DNA from: Sphingomonas quercus
GTDB lineage: Bacteria > Pseudomonadota > Alphaproteobacteria > Sphingomonadales > Sphingomonadaceae
Length of the DNA: 64,000 nt
Reading direction: 5' to 3'
Assembly: GCF_018863195.1 (NCBI RefSeq)
Contig: NZ_JAHKRT010000007.1
Span: 1 to 64,000 of the forward strand
Shown: positions 23,202 through 32,900 of the stretch, one piece after another
Numbering within the stretch: position 1 is the first letter of the stretch
Layout: each line of letters starts with the position of its first letter
Translations under genes and position numbers: made by a program
The notes under the pieces: generated by a model
What the model was told of the DNA's origin: nothing
The model's input: the letters and a program-made list of their open reading frames with translations, nothing else
Database searches by the model: none

Positions 23202-23949
23202 TCCCGTGACCGAGCTGGACATCCAGGCCTATCTCGACGGCGAACTCGACCTGCCGCGGCGGCTCGCGGTGGAGGATCATCTCGCCGGCGATCCGGCGGC
23301 GGCGGCCCGCTACATGGCCGAGCTGCGTGCCCAGACCGCGCTGCGCCTGCTCGCCGAGCCGCGCGATCCGGCGCCGGCCGCGCTGATCGCGGCAGCCGGG
23401 CGGCTGGCGGCGCGAATGGCCCCGCCGCCGCGGCCGCTCCGCCACCGGACCTTCGGCGGCATGGCGGTCGGCGGACTGGCCGCGATCGCGGCGACGTTGC
23501 TGGTGTTCGTGGTGCCCGGCGTCAGCCCGGCGGCGCCGCCATCCTATGTCGGCGATGCGGTGATGGCCTATCGCACCGGCCTGTTGCGCGCCGAACTGCG
23601 CTCGCAACTGGAAAGCCCGCATTTCGACGCGGGCGAAATCCAGCGCAGCACCCATATCCGCGTGCCCCGTCTGCCCCGCGGCTGGCAGATCACCGACGCG
23701 CAGATCTTCCCGTCGGACGAAGGGCCGGCGCTGCAGCTGATGATCCGGACGCCGGCGGGCAAGAACCTGTCGGTGTTCGCGGTGCGCGCGCGCAGCGCCG
23801 CTCCGCGCTCGCCGCTGGCGATGCGGCATGACAATGCCTCGGTCGCCTACTGGCGGGCAGGCGACATGTCGTACGCGCTGATCGGCATGGAGGCGCCCGA
23901 GGCGCTCGACCTCGCCGCCGAGAACCTCGCCACCGAGGGGGTTTTCTGA
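23194..23949 (+). CDS. membrane anti-sigma factor
   Basis: 251 residues. The N-terminal anti-sigma domain has the common layout VTELDIQAYLDGELDLPRR followed by VEDHLAGDPAAAARY; it lacks the zinc HxxxCxxC motif, so a non-zinc type. One transmembrane helix lies at about residues 88-110 (FGGMAVGGLAAIAATLLVFV), followed by a periplasmic domain of about 140 residues. It presumably holds the preceding ECF sigma at the membrane until a periplasmic signal releases it. The start follows a good ribosome site (GGAGGCAAGG) and overlaps the sigma gene by 8 bases. Confidence 0.85.
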   Translation: MHDPVTELDIQAYLDGELDLPRRLAVEDHLAGDPAAAARYMAELRAQTALRLLAEPRDPAPAALIAAAGRLAARMAPPPRPLRHRTFGGMAVGGLAAIAATLLVFVVPGVSPAAPPSYVGDAVMAYRTGLLRAELRSQLESPHFDAGEIQRSTHIRVPRLPRGWQITDAQIFPSDEGPALQLMIRTPAGKNLSVFAVRARSAAPRSPLAMRHDNASVAYWRAGDMSYALIGMEAPEALDLAAENLATEGVF

Positions 23950-23978
23950 GCCGCTTGTCCTGAACCCATCCGACAGGA

Positions 23979-25061
23979 ATGACGATGCTGTTGCCCGGTG
24001 ACGCGGCGCCCTGGTTCCGCGCGCCCGCCTTGAGCGGAAACCCCAATTATAATTTCGATCAGGCGGCAGGCCGCGCGATCGTCATGCTGTTCCTCGGCAG
24101 GGCGGCCTGGCCGCCCTGCGCCGCCGCGCTTGCGCTCGTCGAGCGCCACCGCCACCTGTTCGATGACGAGAACGCCTGCTTCTTCGGTGTCAGCCTCGAT
24201 CCGGCGGACGCGGCGCAAGGGCGCATCCGTCAGCAATTGCCCGGCATCCGCTGGTTCCTCGATCATGACGGCGTCATCGCGCGCGTCTACGGCGCATGCC
24301 GCGCTACCGGAGAGGCGCAGAATTACCAGCCGCACTGGCTGTTGCTCGATCCGATGCTGCGCGTCGTGCGGCGCGCGCCGATCGATCGGGGCGCCGAAAT
24401 ATTCGCCGCGCTCGACGCGCTGCGCGCCGCCCCCAACCCGGATATGAGCGCGCCGGTGCTGATCCTGCCACGGGTATTCGAGCCGGCGATGTGCCGCCGC
24501 CTGATCGAGCTTTATGAAACGCATGGCGGCGAGGAGAGCGGCTTCATGCAGGAGGTGGCCGGCCGGACGATCGGCAAGCTCGATCACCGCTCCAAGCGCC
24601 GCTCGGACTATGTGATCGAGGACGAGGGGCTGCGCGAGCAGATCGCCCGCCGTCTCTCCCGCTTCCTGCTGCCCCAGCTCGCCCGCGCCTTCCAGTTCAA
24701 GGCGACGCGGATCGAGCGTTACCTCGTCGCCTGTTATGACGGGGACAATGGCGGCGGCTATTTCCGCGCCCATCGCGACAATACCACCAAGGGCACCGCG
24801 CATCGCCGCTTCGCCTGTACGATCAACCTCAATGCCGAGGACTTCGAGGGCGGCGAGCTGTGCTTCCCGGAATTCGGGCCGCGTACCTATCGCGCCCCGA
24901 CGGGAGGAGCGGTGGTCTTCTCCTGCTCGCTGCTGCACGAGGCGCGCCCGGTGGTGCGCGGCCGGCGCTTCGCCTTCCTGCCGTTCTTCTATGACGAGGA
25001 GAGCGCACGGCTTCGCGAGGCGAATGCGGTGTTCATCGGCCCGGCCGGGGCGGGGGGCTAG
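23979..25061 (+). CDS. redoxin-like domain fused to a 2OG-Fe(II) oxygenase (prolyl 4-hydroxylase type)
   Basis: 360 residues in two parts. Residues 1-150 look like a peroxiredoxin/thioredoxin-fold domain (LLPGDAAPWFRAPAL at the start, FFGVSLDPAD, and PGIRWFLDHDGVIARVYGA), with a candidate Cys at 47 in AAWPPCAAAL. Residues 155-345 are a P4H-like double-stranded beta-helix: iron ligands H265 and D267 in YFRAHRDN, distal H320 in SLLHEARPVVRG, and an Arg near 327-330 for 2-oxoglutarate. The gene follows the anti-sigma gene by 29 bases and ends on a CTAG that is also the stop of the convergent gene. Substrate unknown; protein hydroxylation is one possibility. Confidence 0.83.
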   Translation: MTMLLPGDAAPWFRAPALSGNPNYNFDQAAGRAIVMLFLGRAAWPPCAAALALVERHRHLFDDENACFFGVSLDPADAAQGRIRQQLPGIRWFLDHDGVIARVYGACRATGEAQNYQPHWLLLDPMLRVVRRAPIDRGAEIFAALDALRAAPNPDMSAPVLILPRVFEPAMCRRLIELYETHGGEESGFMQEVAGRTIGKLDHRSKRRSDYVIEDEGLREQIARRLSRFLLPQLARAFQFKATRIERYLVACYDGDNGGGYFRAHRDNTTKGTAHRRFACTINLNAEDFEGGELCFPEFGPRTYRAPTGGAVVFSCSLLHEARPVVRGRRFAFLPFFYDEESARLREANAVFIGPAGAGG

Positions 25062-25846
25062 CGCCCCTCGTCGCGCCAGACGGCGGTGAGCGCGCGGGCG
25101 ACGTCGAGATCGGCGGGGAAATCCACCTCGCACCAGTCGAACCCGTTGACGGAGACAGTACCGATCTCGCTCTCGTCGGCGAGCATGTCGATGACCTTGA
25201 GATACCAGCTCGCCGTGCCGAGCGGAGTATGCATGATGCGATCGACGGCGCTGATGAAGGCGTCGCGCCCCTCGCCCCGGAAGGCGAGCAGGCCGATCGA
25301 TTCCGCGTTGGTTTCCTGCGCCGACAGCGTCTTGCCGATGCGCCGCAGCCGATCGCCCTCGCGACGGACCTTCATGTCGTCATCGTCATAGGCCGGCTTC
25401 TCGTCGACGGTGACGGTGATCGGGGCGGCGGCCGCGGCGGTGATCACCCGCTGCACCAGTTCGTACGGAACCAGCGTGTCGCCGTTGAGCAGCAGGGTGT
25501 CGCGGTCGAACAGATCGCGCGCCATCCACACCGAGCCGAGATTGTCGGCGACATGGTAAAAAGGATTGAACAGCGTGCTGGCGCCGGCGCGCGGCGCCAC
25601 CACCGCGTCGACAAGGTCGGCACGAAAGCCCGATACCACGGTCACTTCCTCGATCCCGGCGGCGTCGAGCGCGTCGAGCTGCCATTCGAGCAGCGTCCGG
25701 CCCGACAGCTCGATCAGGCATTTCGGCCGATCCTCGGTCAGCGGCAGCAGGCGTGAACCCTTGCCCGCGCTGAGCACGATCGCCCGGCGAATCATCATCT
25801 CGGCCGTGTCCCCGGCGTGCCGTTCGGAGGCCTCCGCCAATTTCAT
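25058..25846 (-). CDS. nucleotidyltransferase of the phosphocholine-cytidylyltransferase / sugar-NTP type
   Basis: 262 residues. The nucleotide-binding signature is AIVLSAGKGSRLLPLTEDR followed by PKCLIEL; LLLNGDTLVPYEL holds the metal-binding Asp. The stretch HVADNLGSVWMARD and the later WCEVDFPADLDVA resemble the group that activates phosphocholine or similar small phosphates with CTP. The ATG at 25846 overlaps the stop of the GMC oxidoreductase gene (TGATG), which argues for this start over the internal ATG at 25798. The open frame upstream of 25846 is a shadow of that neighbour. The true substrate is not decided by sequence. Confidence 0.75.
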   Translation of the reverse strand: MKLAEASERHAGDTAEMMIRRAIVLSAGKGSRLLPLTEDRPKCLIELSGRTLLEWQLDALDAAGIEEVTVVSGFRADLVDAVVAPRAGASTLFNPFYHVADNLGSVWMARDLFDRDTLLLNGDTLVPYELVQRVITAAAAAPITVTVDEKPAYDDDDMKVRREGDRLRRIGKTLSAQETNAESIGLLAFRGEGRDAFISAVDRIMHTPLGTASWYLKVIDMLADESEIGTVSVNGFDWCEVDFPADLDVARALTAVWRDEGR

Positions 25847-27480
25847 CAAGAGGCCTTCGCGATGGGAACGGACGTCATGGAAATGCTCTTTGATCTCTGG
25901 GCGATGATCCGATCGGCCGTACGCATCGCCAGCGCGACGATGGTCAATGTCGGATTGGCCCAGCCGGATGTCGGGAAAAGCGAACTGCCGGCGATATACA
26001 AATTGCCCAGCCCATGCACCAGACCATAACCGTCCGCGACGCCGTGGCGCGGGCTCGCCGACATGCGCGTGGTGCCCATATGATGATAGCCGCCGATCGG
26101 ATGAGCGCTGATCAGCGCGTCGGTGCGCCACGCGCGTGACGGGTCCGACAGCCACTCCGCAGGCTCCACCTTGCCGAGACCGAGCCGCGCCGTCTCGCGG
26201 CCGAGCGCGGCCACCAGCCCCTCCACGCTGGCCGCGTCGAGCGCGCTGGTCCGCCAGTCGAGGGCGAGGCGCGGCATGCCGAGAGGGTCGCGCTCCTGCG
26301 ACAGATAGACGCGGCTGTCGGGATTGGGCGCCTGCTCGCCGCGGACGACCAGCGCCACCTCCAGCCGGCCGAGCCGATTGAGCAGCCAGGGGCGCAGCGG
26401 ATCGGTGTGCTGCTGCAACCAGCCGACGGTGCGCTTGGTGGCCTTCCACAGGCCACGCCCGAAGCGGGTCGGCGACGCATCGTGCTTGGCGCGCAGATAG
26501 AGGCGCATCGCCCACGCTTCGCTGTCGCTGGCGGCACGGCGCGGCGCCAGCGTGAGCGAGGTGTTGAGCAGCCCGAGCCGCCGCTGCAGTTCGCTCCCGG
26601 GCGCGATCAGCGGCGCGACCGTCTGCGCGCCGATGCGACGCTTGGCGAAGGCCGAAAGCAACGCCCAGACCCGGCCATGGACGATCCGTCCGCCGCGGGC
26701 ATGGGGATGTTCCATGAAGTAACGGCCGACCTGGTCGTGACCATTGCCCAGCCCCTGCGGCATCACCGAGCGCGAGGCGAGCAGCAGTCGCGGATTTTCC
26801 AGTCCGCCCGCCGCCAGCACGTAATCGTCGGCGACCACCGTCAGGCGCCGCCCGCCGATGCTGGTCACGTCGAGCCGCGCAACGCCGCGCCCGGAGCGTT
26901 CGGCGACGATCTCGCGAACGGTGGCGTGGGTGACGACGATGCAATGGGGGTGATCGAGCACGTCCCGGCAGCGATCGAAGGTGAAGCGATCGAACTGGTC
27001 GTCAAAGGCCCAGAGCGGGGTCGCCAGCTCCCCCTCGGCGAAACGGGGCAGGGGCACGCCGGCGTCGCGCAGCAGTTCCGGCTGCGGTGCGCCGGGCAGA
27101 TCGAACGTCGCCCATGCCTCGGCATAATGGTTCTTCAGATCGGCGTGGGCGATCGGCCAGCCGGAATGCGCCACCCAGGGGCGGCGCTCGAAATCGATCG
27201 GGTCCAGCTCGGCGCAGCGGCCGCCCCAGATCGCCGTGGTGCCTCCGAAGAAGCGCAAGCGGGCGTGATCGAGGGGATAATAATCCTGTCCGGTGACCTC
27301 GCCCGCGTTCAGCGCGGCAGTCGCCGCCTCGAAATCCCGGCCGCCGCTTTCCAGAAGAACGACGTGCAGACCCTGGGCCAGCAGCCGGCGGGCAAGGGTG
27401 ATTCCCGCCACGCCGGCACCGATGACGGCGACGTCGCCGCTCAGCCGGGCGGGTGATCCCTTGTCGAGATCGAGGTACAT
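25846..27480 (-). CDS. GMC family FAD oxidoreductase
   Basis: 544 residues. The Rossmann FAD motif is DVAVIGAGVAGITLARRLL near the N-terminus, then RFFGGTTAIWGGRCAELDP, and the C-terminal GMC region has HPIGGYHHMGTTRMS and FPTSGWANPTLTIVALAMR. The His in GGYHHMG is the likely catalytic base. GMC enzymes oxidise alcohols, sugars or sterols. ATG 27480 was chosen because AAAGGGG lies upstream and the FAD motif follows closely. The gene is coupled by stop-start overlap to the cytidylyltransferase-like gene, suggesting one pathway, perhaps making or modifying a surface or lipid head group. The function is not established. Confidence 0.85.
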   Translation of the reverse strand: MYLDLDKGSPARLSGDVAVIGAGVAGITLARRLLAQGLHVVLLESGGRDFEAATAALNAGEVTGQDYYPLDHARLRFFGGTTAIWGGRCAELDPIDFERRPWVAHSGWPIAHADLKNHYAEAWATFDLPGAPQPELLRDAGVPLPRFAEGELATPLWAFDDQFDRFTFDRCRDVLDHPHCIVVTHATVREIVAERSGRGVARLDVTSIGGRRLTVVADDYVLAAGGLENPRLLLASRSVMPQGLGNGHDQVGRYFMEHPHARGGRIVHGRVWALLSAFAKRRIGAQTVAPLIAPGSELQRRLGLLNTSLTLAPRRAASDSEAWAMRLYLRAKHDASPTRFGRGLWKATKRTVGWLQQHTDPLRPWLLNRLGRLEVALVVRGEQAPNPDSRVYLSQERDPLGMPRLALDWRTSALDAASVEGLVAALGRETARLGLGKVEPAEWLSDPSRAWRTDALISAHPIGGYHHMGTTRMSASPRHGVADGYGLVHGLGNLYIAGSSLFPTSGWANPTLTIVALAMRTADRIIAQRSKSISMTSVPIAKAS

Positions 27481-27660
27481 GGCACTGGCCCCTTTACGCA
27501 CGCCGGTCGCCCGGCGCCTTGCAAACGCCCATCACGACCGGACTTCCCGTTCCCGGGACGTCCTAGATGGGCTCATGCCTCTCATACGCAACAGGCAGGT
27601 GTGTTATTCCACAACAACAGTGAGCAGCAAGCGCGCGCGGGGGGTCGGCCGCTATGCGGG

Positions 27661-28506
27661 TCAGGCGATGCCGTGGGCCTTGAAGAAGGCGATCAGCCGA
27701 CTCCAGCCGTCCGCTGCCGCCGTCGCGTCATAGCTGGCACGATAATCGGCGTGGAAACCATGGCCGGCATCCGGATAGACGACGATCTCCGCATTGGTCT
27801 TGCCCGCCGCCTTGAGCGCGGCGCGCATCGCCTCGACATCGGCAAGGGGGATGCCCTGGTCCTTGCCGGCATAAAGGCCCAGCACGGGCGCCTTGAGTTC
27901 GCCCGCGCGGGCGATCAGTTGCTTGAGCTGGCCGTACCACGCGACGCCCGCGCCGACGTTCGGATCGATCATCGCGGCGCGCCACACCACGTTGCCGCCC
28001 CAGCAGAAGCCGGTGATGCCGACCTTGCCGGGCCTCGCGAACGGGCGGGAGACGATCCAGCGCGTCGCTGCCTGGACATCGCCGTCGACCTGCGCCTCGG
28101 ATGCCTGGCGCACAGTGGCCATGATCGCCTGCATGTCCGTCTGGGCGGGGAGGTTGACGCCGGAGCGGTAGAAGAAATCGGGCGCCACCGCGACATAGCC
28201 GAGCTTGGCCAGGCGACGGCATATGTCCTTGATATAGTCGTGGATGCCGAACACCTCGTTGACCACCAGGATCGCCGGGTGGCGGCCGGCGCCCGATGGG
28301 CGCGCGACATAGGCCGGCAGGCCGCCCGGCCCCGCATTGGCGATGGTCACCTCCTCGATCGTCAGCCCTTCTGACGAGGTGGTGATCGGCGCGGCGTCGG
28401 CGGACACGGCGGCCAGCGCATAGCCGGCGAAGAACATGCCGGTCACGGCGCGTCGGCTGAGGTGGAAGTCCTCGGGCATCGAACCGTCGGGGCGGGTGAG
28501 TTCCAT
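27661..28506 (-). CDS. dienelactone hydrolase family protein, probably exported
   Basis: 281 residues. An N-terminal HLSRRAVTGMFFAGYALAAV resembles a Tat-type leader. The hydrolase domain shows VVNEVFGIHDYIKDI with the conserved Glu, GITGFCWGGNVVW with nucleophile Cys, and DAGHGFHADYR with the catalytic His. The family cleaves dienelactones or related esters; in sphingomonads such proteins are often annotated without a proven substrate. AAGGAG lies 8 bases before the ATG at 28506. An internal ATG (28479) would still keep the twin-arginine stretch. Confidence 0.87.
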   Translation of the reverse strand: MELTRPDGSMPEDFHLSRRAVTGMFFAGYALAAVSADAAPITTSSEGLTIEEVTIANAGPGGLPAYVARPSGAGRHPAILVVNEVFGIHDYIKDICRRLAKLGYVAVAPDFFYRSGVNLPAQTDMQAIMATVRQASEAQVDGDVQAATRWIVSRPFARPGKVGITGFCWGGNVVWRAAMIDPNVGAGVAWYGQLKQLIARAGELKAPVLGLYAGKDQGIPLADVEAMRAALKAAGKTNAEIVVYPDAGHGFHADYRASYDATAAADGWSRLIAFFKAHGIA

Positions 28507-28588
28507 CAGGCTGCTCCTTCTACCCGGCTTGCTGGCGAGGCTAGCGGAGATTGCGCCCGCCGCAAGGGATTTCGGTGTCGCCTGAGCC

Positions 28589-28612
28589 GCAATCGCGATT
28601 GACTTGCAATAG
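28589..28612. promoter_or_regulatory. possible Fur-like or promoter element upstream of the PepSY gene
   Basis: The sequence GCAATCGCGATTG followed by ACTTGCAATAG has the GCAAT / ATTGC half-sites seen in iron-responsive boxes of alphaproteobacteria, and it contains a TTGACT -35-like hexamer. It lies about 45 bases before the PepSY gene start. Assignment is weak and rests on resemblance only. Confidence 0.3.
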
Positions 28613-28654
28613 CGCCAATGTCAGGGAGACGGGACGAAAAGGGGACTGGGAACG

Positions 28655-29830
28655 ATGACCAAGGTCGGCATGCGCAACGCATGGTTTCAGGTGCACAAGT
28701 GGATCGGCCTGATCCTGGCGATCGCGATCATTCCGATCTGTGTCACCGGCGCCGCTCTGGTATGGGACGAGCCGCTGGGCGAGATGCTCAACCCGCAGCG
28801 CGTGGCGCATGGCGCGGCGACGCTGGCGCCCGAGGCCTATGTCGCCGCCGCCACCGCCGCGCTGCGGCCGGGGGAGAGGCTGATCGACCTGCGCTTCCCG
28901 GATCCGAAGAAGGGTGGTGCGGTGGTCGCGTCCGCGGCCCAGCCCTCGAAGGGGCAGGGCGGACGGCCGTCGCGCACCACATTGTGGCTCGATCCGACGA
29001 CGGGCGTGATCCTCGACCGCGCCGGCTCGAACGAGGGCGCCATCCGCGTCATGCACATGATCCACGGCAGCCTGATGATCCCCGGCATGGGCCGGCCGAT
29101 CGTCGGCTGGATCGGCGTGGCGATGACGGTGTCGTGCATTTCCGGCCTGTGGCTGTGGTGGCCGACCGTGGGCCGTTGGGCGCGCGGGCTGCGCTGGCGC
29201 CGGCATCGCAATTTCGACACCAACCTTCACCATCTGTTCGGCTTCTGGATCGTGCTGCCGCTGGCGGTGCTGTCGATCACCGGCGTGTGGATCAGCTTCC
29301 CGCAGGTGTTCGGCGGCGGCCCCGGCGGCGCGCCCCAGGCGCAGCAGCGCGGCGGCGCGGGCGCCGCGGCGCGTCCGCAGCGTGCCCAGCCGGACCGCGC
29401 CGCGATGATGCGCGCCCAGCCGCTCCCCGATCCGGCGACCGACCTCGCCACCGCGATCACCCTCGCCGAGGCCCGGCCGGATCAGCTTGCCGCCATCTCC
29501 TGGCCGACCGACGTGCAGCCGGTGTGGACGATTTCGGTGCGCGGCAAGGGCGAGCGCCCGACCCAGATCAAGGTCGACGACGCCACGCGGCAGGTCGACC
29601 GTCCGCGCCGCGAGGCCCGCGCCGGGCCCGAGCGCGAAACGACCAGCCGGCTGATGCGCCGCATCCATGACGGCACCAACACCGGCGTCATCTGGAAGGT
29701 GATCATCACGCTGGGCGGCATCCTGCCGGCGATCCTCGCGGTGACCGGCATCATCATGTGGTGGCGCGCCCGCGGCTGGCGCGGGGACGTCGCGCGGCGC
29801 AAGAAGGCGAAGCTGGTCGCAGCGGAATGA
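28655..29830 (+). CDS. PepSY-associated transmembrane protein
   Basis: 391 residues. The opening AWFQVHKWIGLILAIAIIPI is the hallmark N-terminal helix of PepSY_TM proteins. Further helices lie near residues 150-172, 195-215 and 345-372, separated by a periplasmic PepSY part with DPTTGVILDR and a Gly/Ala/Gln-rich insert (about residues 223-250). The second hallmark WRRHRNFDTNLHHLFGFW is present. Proteins of this family are often linked to ferric-siderophore reduction or TonB receptors in sphingomonads, but no receptor gene is adjacent here. The role is unknown. Confidence 0.88.
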   Translation: MTKVGMRNAWFQVHKWIGLILAIAIIPICVTGAALVWDEPLGEMLNPQRVAHGAATLAPEAYVAAATAALRPGERLIDLRFPDPKKGGAVVASAAQPSKGQGGRPSRTTLWLDPTTGVILDRAGSNEGAIRVMHMIHGSLMIPGMGRPIVGWIGVAMTVSCISGLWLWWPTVGRWARGLRWRRHRNFDTNLHHLFGFWIVLPLAVLSITGVWISFPQVFGGGPGGAPQAQQRGGAGAAARPQRAQPDRAAMMRAQPLPDPATDLATAITLAEARPDQLAAISWPTDVQPVWTISVRGKGERPTQIKVDDATRQVDRPRREARAGPERETTSRLMRRIHDGTNTGVIWKVIITLGGILPAILAVTGIIMWWRARGWRGDVARRKKAKLVAAE

Positions 29831-29860
29831 CGCCAGCGACAATGGCCCGCGAACAGACCC

Positions 29861-29890
29861 CGTCACCCTGAACCAGGGTTCAGGGTGACG
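29861..29890. terminator. bidirectional hairpin between convergent PepSY and glutamate dehydrogenase genes
   Basis: A perfect inverted repeat: left arm CGTCACCCTGAAC (29861-29873), loop CAGG, right arm GTTCAGGGTGACG (29878-29890). It sits between two convergent genes and lacks a long T run, so it may act as a two-way terminator or mRNA stabiliser. The GTCACCCTGAA core is, in my recollection, a frequent intergenic repeat in sphingomonad genomes. Confidence 0.7.
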
Positions 29891-29911
29891 GCATCGGCGA
29901 GGTCGGGGGGG

Positions 29912-32900
29912 CTATCGCGCCAACAGCAATCGCGCCTGCGCGGCGATCTGGGCGAGCATCGCTGCGGACGGCGTCGCCGTCACCCGGCCACGGGCGACCA
30001 GCGCGTTGAACTGGGTGACGCGGGCGGCATGCGCGCCAAGCCACTCCTCGACGCCGGCGACAGGGTCCCCCGATTGGCCGGCAAGGAAGACGAGGCGGAG
30101 CTGCTCGAACTCGCTGACCAGCCCGGCGACGAGCAGCCGCTCCCACGGATCGGCCGAGCGGAAGCGGATCGCCGCCGCCTTGGCCCAGTCCAGCCCCAAC
30201 GCCTCGCCGAGGCGAGTATAGGCGGACGTCGCCTCCACCTCGCTCAGGCCCATCCGGGCGGAGAGGGTGGCAATGCCGATCGCGCCGTCCAGCTCGTAAA
30301 GCCGCACCAGTCGCGCAATCAGCTCGGCGGAGGCGCCAGTCTGGGCGAGGCGTTCGCGCAGGGAGCCGGCCTGCAGCCGCGCCTCATCCTTCAGCAGCCC
30401 CTCCGTCGCGTCGTCGAGCCGGGCGATGCCGGGGCGCAGCCGCTCGGCGATCGCGCCTGGCAGCGCATCCGTCTCGCTGGACTGGATGATGTCGGAGATG
30501 TGGAGGCGCACGCCGCCCGCCGCGATGGCGAACAGCGCGAGCCGTTCCGTCTCGACCACCGGCGCCTGCTCGATCGCGGTCCACAAAAGCGCCAGGTCGA
30601 AGATGGTGTCGGCCGCGGCATAGGCCCCCGCCACCCGCGCCAGCGAACAGCCCTCTTCCTCGGCCAGTTCGAACGGCATCACCGGCCCGAGCCGGTTGAC
30701 GACGAGGTTGGCGAGCTTGGTGGCGACGATCTCGCGGCGCAGGCGATGCGCGTCGATCGCCTCCGACTGCCGTTCCTGCATGGCCGGCGGGAAGGCGGCG
30801 TGGAGCATCGGCCGGAACAGCGCGTCGTCCGGGATCGCCGAAGCCTCGATGCCGGCCTGTAGCGCCAGCTTGCCATGGGCGAGCAGCACCGACAGCTCCG
30901 GCCGGGTGAGGCCGCGATCTTCCTGGCCACGCCGCAACAACACGTCATTGGCCTCCAGCCCTTCGACCTTGCGGTCGATGCGGCCCGACGCTTCCAATAT
31001 CTCCAGCACGCGCACCTGGGAGGGCAGCGCCGTCGCCCCGCCATGCTCGGCGAGCGACAGGGCCAACGTCTGGAGACGGTTATCTTCCAGCACGATGGCG
31101 GCGACGTCGTCGGTCATCTCGGCGAGGAGGCTGTTGCGATCCTCGAACGATAGCCGCCCTTCCACCATCTCGCGATTGAGCGGGATCTTGATGTTGACCT
31201 CATTGTCCGAACAGTCGACGCCGGCCGAATTGTCGATGAAGTCGGTGTTGATGCGTCCGCCCCGCGCCGCGAAGGCGATGCGGCCGGCCTGCGTCACCGC
31301 GAGGTTGGCGCCTTCGCCGATGACCTTGGCGCGCACCTCCTCGCCGGTGACGCGGTGCGCGTCGTTGGGGGGATCGCCGACGGCGCCTTCCAGCGGGCCC
31401 TTCACATAGGTGCCGATGCCGCCGAACCACAGCAGGTCGGCCGGCGCCTTCAGGATCGCCGAGATCAGGCCCGACGGGTCGAGCGCCTCGGCATCGATGC
31501 CGAGCACGGCGCGCACCTCCGGCGTCAGCGGGATCGACTTTTGCGAGCGGGGGAAGATGCCGCCGCCGGTTGAGATCAGCGCAGCGTCGTAATCCCCCCA
31601 GGAGGAGGCCGGCAGCCGGAACATGCGATCGCGCTCGGCCCAGCTTGCCGCCGGATCGGGATCGGGATCGAGGAAGATGTGCCGGTGATCGAAGGCGGCG
31701 ACCAGCTTCAGCGATTTGGACAGCAGCATGCCGTTACCGAACACGTCGCCAGACATGTCGCCGCAGCCGACCACCGTCACCGGATCGTTGGCGACATCGA
31801 CGCCCATTTCGGCGAAATGGCGGGTGACGGAAATCCACGCGCCCCGCGCGGTGATGCCCATCGCCTTGTGGTCATAGCCGTGTGAGCCGCCGGAGGCGAA
31901 CGCATCGCCCAGCCAGAACCCGCGCTCCACCGCGATCGCGTTGGCGACATCGGAAAAGGCGGCCGTGCCCTTGTCGGCGGCGACGACGAAATAGGGATCG
32001 TCGCCGTCCCGGATCGCCACGCCCTCGGGATGGACCACCGCGCCCTCGACGAGATTGTCGGTGACGGAAAGCAAGGCGCGGATGAAGACACGATAGCTTT
32101 CCGTGCCCTCGGCATACCAGGCAGCGCGATCGGAGGCGGGGGGCAGCTGCTTGGCGTAGAAGCCGCCCTTGGCGCCGGTCGGGACGATCACCGCGTTCTT
32201 GACCACCTGCGCCTTCATCAGGCCGAGGATTTCGGTGCGGAAATCGTCACGCCGGTCGGACCAGCGCAGGCCGCCGCGGGCGATCGGGCCGCCGCGCAGA
32301 TGGATGCCCTCGACGCGCGGCGAATAGACCCAGATCTCCCGCCATGGCAACGGCTTGGGCAGATCGGGCACGCGCGCGGAATCCAGCTTGAAGGCGAGCG
32401 CCTCCGTGGCGGCGGGCGAGAATGCGTTGGTGCGCAGCGTCGCCTCGACGACCGCGCGCAGGCGCCGCAGGATGCGGTCGTCGTCGATCGCGGCGACCTG
32501 GGCGAGGCCCGCATCGAGCGCCCGCCCGGCCTCGGCGGCGGCCTTATCCGAAGCGTGGCGCGGATGATGCAGCGCGTGGAACAGGGCAATCAGGCCGCGC
32601 GTGATCTCCGGCGCGCGGCGGGCGGCGTCGACCACCGTCTGGATGCCATAGGGCAGGCCGGTCTGGCGCAGATAGCGGAACCACGCCCGCAACAGCACCA
32701 CCGCGTCCGGATCGAGCCCGGCGGCGACGAGCAGCTGGTTGAACGCATCATTCTCGGCCCGCCCTTCGAGCACAGCGGCAATGGCGCCTTCCACCGTCGC
32801 GGCACGATCCATCACTCCACGCGCGCCCTCAGGAAGCTCAAGGGTGAATTCGTGGATATGGCCGAGCCCGCCCTCGAGCGCGGTGGGAATCTCCTCCATC

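Noticed and set aside
25847-26944. Upstream extension of the nucleotidyltransferase frame to 628 residues
   Set aside because: It is an out-of-frame reading of the GMC oxidoreductase gene on the same strand; the coupled ATG at 25846 explains the start.
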